Source: Nymphaea colorata (lineage: Eukaryota; Streptophyta; Magnoliopsida; Nymphaeales; Nymphaeaceae). Taken from it: a stretch of 40,515 nucleotides of DNA. Under the pieces are notes generated by a model, which saw only the letters and a program-made list of their open reading frames with translations, searched no databases and had not been told where the DNA came from. A program made the position numbers and the translations under genes. Position 1 is the stretch's first letter. The number at the start of each line of letters is the position of its first letter. This document shows positions 33,235 through 40,515 of the stretch, piece after piece. The DNA lies in assembly GCF_008831285.2 (NCBI RefSeq), contig NW_022205261.1, forward strand, positions 1 through 40,515, written 5' to 3'.

Positions 33235-36200
33235 TCACTCGGCATGCGAACTTGCATCGACGGTATGCATATCGAAGTTTTCAGTGGTGGGTATGGTCGC
33301 CCTTCCCTGGTTCTTCACCTCGCAGATCTTTATCAATAGGCAATCCCTGAATTGATGATCCCTAACATCATCAACACTGGATCAGCAAACCGATGCACAA
33401 TCCCACGCTGGCCCAACCGACTCATACTGTTCCTGCGAGGTCATCAGATTCCCGCACCACATGTAAGCCAACTTGAAACATTGGATTAGGATTTGGAAGA
33501 AGTAACTTACTCTCATTTGCCAAATGGTCATCTGGAGACTGATGTGGAAATTGTCCTCCTTCGGTTGGGTGGGGATGTTGCGGTTGAGCGAAAGCAGGGG
33601 ATAGATAGCGAAGAGGATCATGATGACTGGAGTGTAGCTGCTCTGGGATGAGGTGGACATGCTCACAAAGGCAATGCATATGTTCTGGAGCTGTTATATC
33701 ATCATCGTGTGGTGAATTGGGGTAGCTCTTGGCGAGACTGTCGTAGGTGAAGTAGAAGTGGACCTTAGAGGCAACGATGAACACGAAATGGAGAGAGAGG
33801 AGAAAGATGAGGACTGAGGATGCTTGGTCTACATTATCGAAGACTTTCACAATGACACACCAAATGACCACTTCATAGCAAATATACATGTTCTGGTAGA
33901 CAACCTGCTTGTTTTCGCCTATGAGGCTGAACAACTTGATCATGAGGGGCCACTCATTCCCCCTGCTCATCCTCAGCATGAAACCGAGCACTATCTCCAG
34001 CCAGACAACGAAAACGAGGTATACGATCACCAAATGCCACAGGATATCGCTGTGTATTAGAAGTGAATGATGTCATCTCTCTGGTGCTTGTGCTTGGAGT
34101 CATGAACAGCATCAATTGCAATGACTAGTATGGTGAGAATGCGTTAATGGGAATGTGCATGAATTCTGTCAATGTGACCATGAAGAGAAGGTAAAATCTC
34201 ATAGAAGAATATGAAGTCATCGGTGATATGCCCAGAAGGGCAGTTGATAGGGTGAAATATATTGCAAATTTATTCGACATTTTCATGCTCTTGCCATTGT
34301 TACTGACTCCACCGCAGAACCATAGTCGATCTGGAATAATTTGGGATCGATATTGACCTCGAAAATGAATGTCTGAAGCTGGTTGAAAGTAACAGTGCAT
34401 CGGTTCCTCGTCAAGTTGTTAGAAAGATGGAAAATGGTATTCGTATCGTTGGTTTGGATCTCCATCAAAAGGACAGACTCTTTGTAGAGGAGGGTAAACT
34501 ATTCCCTTCCCTTTACCGATCCACGCTCAGGATGCTGTTCTTGAATCCGCATGTCAGGTCGATGATTGCGGTCGACAGTGGAAATTGACTGTAGAAACTG
34601 ATGATGAGGTTGTTGTTGCCGAAAACTGCGAATATCTGCCAATCGACTGCGATGCTTCTGCTCCAGCATCGACTGATCCCGCCTATCTGCTTGCATTGGT
34701 AGCCGTCCTAGACTATGCATTTGGACTGCACCCATCCCAGAGCTGGTATTTTTCATCACATTAATCGTTGACCATTTTCCCGTCTCCGCAAATCTACTGG
34801 CATCCCTCCGAGAGTATTTGCAGTCCATAGGAAGCTGAACAGTATATGCACAACTGGGAAGATTTGTTGAGGAAGTATCCCATGTCGCATAGCAGACATT
34901 GATGCGAGATGAGACAATAAGAGCATCCGCTATCACAGTTCGGAGTCGGTATGGTCGGCAGAAGCAATATCCGCCGATCAACTGATAGTAAGTCTCGCAT
35001 TATGAACAATAAGAGGCATTGGCGCACTTGACGCAATTGGGACTGCAGGCGGAGCAGGAGAGGATGCTGGTATTGAAGTAGAAGTAGGTGGTGGCGCACT
35101 GGTAGCAAATGGTATAGTTGAAGCAGAACTGGCAGCTGTGCTGGCAGGGCTGGCAGGTCAGCCACGGAAAAGAGATATTGAATGTCCCTGCGGACAACGC
35201 GAGTAACAATTGCCTGGTAGTAATAGTATTTGCATCTCTGGAGACAAGAACCGCTGGATTGGTCCCACCTGAGACATCGCAATTTGGGATCGTTGTAGTT
35301 GCTTGTTTGGCCGAGCAGGGCATAGCTGGTATAGAAGAAAACGCAAGTATTATCACCAGAGTATAGGAATCGATGCAGGAGAGACAGTAGGCTGCACTTT
35401 TAGCGCAAATGTAGCAGCCAGTTGCGCAGGGGAAACACATTTGGAAGCAGAGTTGAAGTAGGTTTGGGGAAGACAGGTGCAGTTGTTCAGGTTGTAGTCG
35501 AAATAGTAACTCGTGGGACAGTTGTAGGAATAGTTTTGCTGCACGTGGCTGGACAATCGCAGTAGATCGGACTGAAACCGATGGCTGTGCATCCTGATAG
35601 ACAAGTGAGACAGTTGGTGGCACTGGACAGGTCTTGCAGCCAGCGATCGCCTAAGTGCAGTTCTTGCAAGTGGGGGCGCCGGGATCGTAGAAGCCAGAAA
35701 TGCAGACGCACGCCCAGCCGAAAGGACCCTGTTCCAGCCGACCACGCAGGAACGGCATTGGGTGGTGAGCGGCCCCACGCACTGGTAGCAAGAGTAGGGA
35801 CATGGCTGCATGGTCGCTGGAGTCGCTTGGTAGTAGAATGCTGAGCTGAGGCCGTAGCATAGGTTCTATGAGGAAACGTAGAGCTGGTTTGATGGACATG
35901 AGGAAGTGAGAAACAATATGTAGCCCATATTGGCTTGAATCCGTGGGATTGTGTTTTGAATATGTAGATAAGATTGGTGAGGCTGAACCCCCATCCTCCG
36001 AATCCGCTCACTCCGAAAAAGACAGCAAAGGGCAAAAAATCCGGCGTTGGATTATTCTCCACCACATTTGGGTCAGAGTAGTGGACGATTGTTCCGATAT
36101 CGCAGGTGAGACTGCTTGGCCCGGTGCTCATGGAGTTCATCATGGTATTGTCGATCAGTATCCTTACGTAATCGAAGGAAATGACTGTTACGTTGTCGAA

Positions 36201-36788
36201 TTTCACCTATAAAAAATAGGAGTTTCGATCGTATATTGGGTGCTTATGTAGAAGTAGGGCATGCCTGTGAGGATGGCCATTGTATTGAAGCCTGCAGCAG
36301 GCATCCAAGCGAGTACGATGTCCATGCGTCAACTATTCATATAATTTATCTGGTAGAATTGATCCTTTATGACCACTGTGGGATCGACTGTGAAAGATTC
36401 TTGCAGGATTTGCACGAAGGGGTATGTGGGAAGTCGAAGACAGATAGTCGATGACGATTTCGCTGAAGGTGCAGGAGAGGCCGGCAGAGAGACAGTTGAT
36501 CGTGTAATCTACAACGAAATGAGAATGCGTGATGGTGGAAACCGACATGGAGTAGGAAACGACGGACAGCGGGGTGAAGGATTGCAGATTGACGATTGAA
36601 ACGAAGACTTGAGGCGCGATTGTGTAGTTCTGCATGTAGGTGATGGTGGTGGTGGGTGAGGTGATGTTCTTTGCGACCCTGCGGAGCGTGTATGTGTTGG
36701 TTTAGATCAGCGGAGGCTGGGTCAAGGTGGCTTGCGATTGCGATCGGAGGCAAAACGCCAGCGACAGTATGAGTATTAGCTTTAACAT
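33235..36788 (-). CDS. Large Cys-rich multi-TM surface protein (frame broken many times)
   Basis: Signal peptide MLKLILILSLAFCLRS at 36788, then a Thr/Ser-rich ectodomain, then Cys-rich repeats (PCPYSCYQCVGPLTTQC; YCLACN-like; NCDSGCSYCLISHQCLLCDMGY) and a CGDGKMVNDxCD...GCS element resembling the DUF4215/myxobacterial Cys-rich repeat. After it come several hydrophobic helices (IVYLVFVVWLEIVLGFML; SVLIFLLSLHFVFIVA; VIMILFAIYPLLSL) and a C-terminus ending ASSHAE at TGA 33235-33237. About 1180 aa, typical of large ciliate Cys-rich membrane proteins. At least ten reading-frame changes occur; each fragment keeps family features, so I list it as a gene with indels, but a pseudogene cannot be excluded. 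No catalytic domain seen. Confidence 0.75.
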
Positions 36789-36925
36789 ATATATAACTCA
36801 TCACTATATCACACCCTGTGCAGAAGTGATGAATGATTAATGAAGGAAAAATACAATCCTGCAAAGATAATATTATACACTCCTGTTATACTTCCCTATG
36901 GTTATGATTAGAAATAGATAAGTAA

Positions 36926-38012
36926 TCACTGATAGAAGTCAATGCATTCCCTCAGCATCAAGCACAGCCAATCCAAATGCGGTCGTCTATTGGGATCGGA
37001 TCTAGGCATCTTCCGAAGATGAGTTGCAGAAGGGGAAGACCTAATTATCTCCATAATTTTTCAACTATTCGGGAGTGTAGAACCAGTGATTGGTGTATTA
37101 CTTGTACTTGTAGATCTCGCTTCGCGTCTTTTCGTTGAAAAGGAAGAACGGAAACTTGCCGTACAGGATCTCGTAGGCGATCACACCGATGGAAAATATG
37201 TCATTCTTCTAGGAGAATGACTCAGAGGGGTAAAAGCTCTATGGCGAACTGTAGGCATCGTGAAACCTGGTGCATGCTCTGCGATTAAGGGATAGGTACT
37301 GTCGGGACAAATGCTGGGATGGTAACTCTCGCCGAAATCGATTATCTTCACCATCATCGTACGGGATATCATGATGTTGTTTGGCTTCAGATCCAGGTGC
37401 ACGATTCCGAACAACTTTAGTATCGGAGGCCTTGGACCAGCATGAAGAGGATGAGGATCTTGGAGCACAGGGAAAGAGAATGCTTGTGGAAGAGAACGTA
37501 TTATATCAGATTTGGCTGTGCGACGTAATCTGAAAGCAAGTCCTCTTTCAGCTCGTTCTAATCGGTGGAAAGATAGTACTTGGGCAAGAAAACGGCGTTT
37601 CCTCCTTTGATTTGCTTCAATATATTCCTCTCGTGCTTACTCTGCTCCTGGTGTGCACTTTCTCCTCTCTCTTGACGATCATACTCTTGCGTATCAATTT
37701 ATCAGGCGTGAAATTTTAATTATTACTTGGGGCCACGACCTGGTTATTGGATCCCGAATACACATACCAAAACTGGACATCAGCAATGTAGATACTGGTA
37801 AATCCGCCCTGGGTGATCCGTTGGAGTCTAATCTTATCGTAATTGTTGATTTTTATGCAATTCAAAATGTAGTTGTTTTCGTAAATGTTCCGGCATTTGG
37901 ACATCCCCGGCATGCGGATCCGCTTCTTTATCTCCTACTTCTAGAAACAGAGGAATTACAACTCGGATTATTGCAATGGCTAGCACCACTTAGGATTGCA
38001 TTATACGTACAT
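36926..38012 (-). CDS. Divergent protein kinase (five apparent frameshifts)
   Basis: Bridging five -1 slips (near 37650, 37413, 37266, 37033 and 36993, all at short homopolymers) gives 363 aa and a length divisible by three. The N-terminus has several Cys (CNPKWC; CFEK; MSKCRN; ILNC), possibly a small zinc-binding module. Kinase motifs: ITQGGFTSIYIAD (Gly loop without the third Gly), IVHLDLKPNNIMI (HLD in place of HRD), VKIIDFGES, and YSSPESFYPSESFS as the APE element (SPE, the E being TAG), then DIFSIGVIAYEILYGKFPF. End RRPHLDWLCLMLRECI is the usual subdomain XI Arg. Activity plausible but non-RD. Confidence 0.82.
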
Positions 38013-38095
38013 CGACAATAATCTACGGTCGTCCTCAGGCAGCACTATGTGCCGGGCAAGTAACTGACATCTTGATTCTTTCTCCAATTTTTAGT

Positions 38096-38793
38096 TCAGC
38101 TCTGCTTGACTCTAGGCCTAGTCATCTTCCCCAAAGGAAGAGTCACTCCGAATTTCTTCATATACCTTCTCAACTTCTCTGGAAGCTCCTTCGGCTTTGC
38201 AGTTCCCAGCTGTCGGTTGCTCAGCTCATATATCTCCACCAAAGATTGTTGATTTTTTAGCAGAAGGGCAGAAGCTCCGCGAACTATGGTCCTCAGTTGC
38301 GTGGCCAGTTCCGAGGGCAAGGCCGTGCATCGTTTCCTCCAGAGCAGGGCACGAACTCAGTCATGTTCATTCTGATGGCCCCGTTATTTGGATTGATGCT
38401 GAGTCTGAGGGGGAAGGAGGGGCGATTGAGGAACTCCTTGAAGAGATAGAGGATCTTATCGACGTTGTAGATCTTTAGGTACCGACCGTGAGCGTCGACC
38501 AGGTGGATGCGACTTTCCCACATGTTGATGGTTTTATCGTAGGTGGCTACTTGAAAGACGCTGTGTCCTGCCACTGCACAGCTCTGCATCAGTGAGACTC
38601 TCATTATGTGATCGTTCTAAGAGCATTCCAGAACTTCCTGCCCCTATCTGAGCAGGGCTTCCCTTATTTTTTGCGCTTCTGGACTCCACTGGGCAAATGC
38701 GGAATGGTTGCGGTGGGATCTGGCCGGTTTTTTAGGGGTTTTGTGCTCCCAAATGCCAAAAAAAGAGTCATTTTAGTCTATTAGCCTGCTCAT
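38096..38793 (-). CDS. Hypothetical protein, about 232 aa (one apparent frameshift)
   Basis: Met 38793 to TGA 38096-38098. One -1 slip near 38323-38324 is repaired by an extra G/C (NDARA-LPSELATQLRTI) and makes the length divisible by three. Sequence includes LMQSCAVAGHSVFQVATYDK, WESRIHLVDAHGRYLKIYNV and the basic end ELPEKLRRYMKKFGVTLPLGK. No domain recognised; there is no signal peptide or membrane segment. It ends 84 bases before the start of the divergent kinase gene on the same strand. Confidence 0.7.
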
Positions 38794-39074
38794 TATCAAT
38801 TATTATAATCCAACAAGCAAACTTATGAAAATGATGATGAGTAGACGCCAACAATGGAGTGGAAAAGATTATTGAGGTTTTATATAGGGGTGGAAATGGA
38901 GGATTATTTATTTTAGTCCTCAGCTATGCAAGTAGAACTGAACATATGAATATAAATCCCAGAGTAACTTGGCATTTTGATCTTTTTCTTGCATGGGTTT
39001 TGAGATCCTCTATCAATCCTTTTCCAAAATGTCGGCTATTACTCTATTTTTCTTCGATAATATCCCCAACCCAA

Positions 39075-40230
39075 ATGCACGTCACGCGTTCCATTCCTTT
39101 CGATTTCTGCCCGCCGACGCCCACTCCGGTCTCCCGAAAGTTCAACCTCGACACCTTCGCCTTCCGGGACAGAGTGACCAACCACACGGTCCAATACCGA
39201 TAGCTCCGCGGGATGAGCCAGCCATCGAAAGAGGACTTCTTCTAGTGCACCGCCAACCACCCCGAGGGCAGCGAGGCCAGGCACATCCTGGATGCTTACA
39301 AGTTCACCAAGAATTTCGAAATCGCATGTCTTCGATCCAAGTACCTGCGCCACACCAACCACCCCGCAGTCTCGAGGCCGAAGATGGAGAGGACGCATTC
39401 TTAGAAACTGGGCAAGACCAACCTCATCAGCAAGGAAACTCTCTTCCAGATCAACAAGCAAGAAATGAAGAGGATATTACAGACCAACGACCACCTCAAC
39501 GTCGAGATCTTCCAGCTGAACAAGACCCGCAAAATGCCAATCGCCATCACCAACGAACGCCATCTCAAAAAATCCTCCTCCAAGTGGCAATTCCTCGATA
39601 CCACTATAAAGTAACCGGAAAATACCATCCCCAATGAGGTGGAAAAATGCATCACCGAGAAGATAGTCAACCACATGAAGAACGAAATGCGCAACAATTG
39701 CGAATACCTCATCAATATGCCCATCGAAAAGAAAAAGAAAGCCATGTTCAATACCCAATTGAAAAAACATACGCAGTCCAAAAAAATACCCTTTCCCAAA
39801 TATTCCCACGAGGAGCTGGAGATTTGCCAAATGACCAAATTGCAAACCCAGGATAACACCCAATCCAGCGAACCCGCAAATAAAAAAGACGCTGCTCCCG
39901 AAATCGACCTCACCACCCTGGTCAAGCAGGGCTTCATGAGCGAAGTCCTGCTCGAGCTGCGAAACAATCCCGCCCTTTCCTCCTCTAAGGACGAGTTCCA
40001 GAACAACATCTTCCACATCGCTGCCAAGGACGGCAACAAGGAGATGATAGCTGCCCTGCTCAAGGCCCTCTCCAGCAGGACCTGCCTCAACTTGCTGGCC
40101 GATCGCAATCACGTAGGAAGAAGCTTATACAGTTGAAGAGACCCCCAAGGAGAAAGCAAGCATGCATGGGAATTTTGAAATCGTGGCCATGCTCGACGAG
40201 TTCACCAAGGAAAATAAATATCTAATGTGA
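39075..40230 (+). CDS. Ankyrin-repeat-containing protein (one apparent frameshift)
   Basis: Met 39075, a 20-nt intron at 40113-40132, and a -1 slip at the C run 40142-40146 give 378 aa ending TGA 40228-40230. The C-terminal part has ankyrin-type repeats: NNIFHIAAKDGNKEMIAALLKAL and PKEKASMHGNFEIVAMLDEF. The N-terminal 250 residues are basic with no known domain (KCITEKIVNHMKNEMRNNCE). An upstream Met at 39029 is in another frame; its A+T-rich context is good, so the start is uncertain. Last gene of the chromosome; its stop is 200 bases from the telomere. Confidence 0.8.
40113..40132 (+). other. Intron of ankyrin gene, 20 nt
   Basis: GTAGGAAGAAG...TACAG; avoids the TGA that ends the unspliced frame. 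A at -6. Confidence 0.85.
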
Positions 40231-40429
40231 AGTTTTTATTGGATTAACAATATATATGGATAAAGATGTATGGCGATTTGGTAGCGCTTTTATCTATCTT
40301 ATCGATGTGGTCACAATGTCCCATCCTGCCGAATGGGCAAACAAATGAGCGTTTAGCTATTAGTAATATGACTCACAGCATAGAATATCAAAGTATCTAG
40401 GGATGGATGTCTTATATTTCCACAGATCT
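40231..40429. other. Subtelomeric spacer
   Basis: About 200 bases between the last stop and the telomere. No ORF or repeat array recognised. Confidence 0.5.
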
Positions 40430-40515
40430 GGGGTTGGGGTTGGGGTTGGGGTTGGGGGGTTGGGGTTGGGGTTGGGGTTGGGGTTGGGGTTGGGGTTGGG
40501 GTTGGGGTTGGGTTG
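40430..40515 (+). repeat. Telomere, GGGGTT repeats
   Basis: Tandem GGGGTT with the G-rich strand running 3' outward, so this is a true chromosome end. One unit carries six G (around 40454-40459) and the final units are short (GGGTTG). Type G4T2 is the repeat of Tetrahymena-like and peritrich ciliates. Confidence 0.97.

Noticed and set aside
33466-33504. 39-nt GTAAG...CAAG segment as an intron in the Cys-rich membrane gene
   Set aside because: Length is a multiple of three, so frame gives no support, and there is no A at -6; the reading-through sequence is plausible.
28813-40146. Programmed -1 frameshifting
   Set aside because: Sites differ in sequence and lack a common slippery heptamer; they occur several times per gene.

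Overview
The window is the right end of a ciliate macronuclear chromosome. It finishes in about 14 copies of a GGGGTT-type telomere (40430-40515). Twenty-seven protein genes fill the other 40.4 kb, separated by A+T-rich gaps of roughly 60-360 bases. TGA is the only stop codon. TAA and TAG occur in frame in nearly every gene, and at conserved positions they stand where glutamate is expected: the Rab2 DTAGQE motif, two kinase APE motifs and the ATG7 adenylation region. That matches the peritrich nuclear code (UAR = Glu) and points to a peritrich such as a Vorticella or Carchesium relative. All descriptions below use UAR = Glu. Introns are minute: 11 of the 12 recognised are exactly 20 nt, begin GTA, end AG and carry an A six bases from the 3' end.

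Layout, left to right: a secreted Cys-rich protein (-); a dual-specificity phosphatase and an importin-alpha-like ARM protein (+); a basic coiled-coil protein (-); a two-TM sensor-like protein and a long coiled-coil protein (+); a DCD1-type dCMP deaminase (-); a Rab, a small acidic protein, a Rab2 and a hypothetical protein (+); a mitochondrial carrier (-); a kinase (+); a hypothetical coiled coil and an S11 D-Ala-D-Ala carboxypeptidase-like protein (-); two ARM-like proteins facing each other (+/-); an adenylate-kinase-like P-loop protein, an unknown protein, a CAMK-like kinase and the autophagy E1 ATG7 (+); a small coiled coil, a TPR protein, a large Cys-rich multi-TM protein, a divergent kinase and an unknown protein (all -); and an ankyrin-repeat protein (+), whose stop lies 200 bases from the telomere. 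There are no operons. Themes that recur are membrane traffic and autophagy (two Rabs, ATG7), signalling (one phosphatase, three kinases, a sensor-like membrane protein) and Cys-rich surface proteins.

Reading frames are clean over most of the first 28 kb. Right of about 28.8 kb many genes need single-base insertions, nearly always at short homopolymers (mostly GGG or CCC). I read these mainly as homopolymer under-calls in the assembly rather than gene decay, but cannot exclude decay. All translations were done by eye; family assignments rest on motifs, not on database searches.
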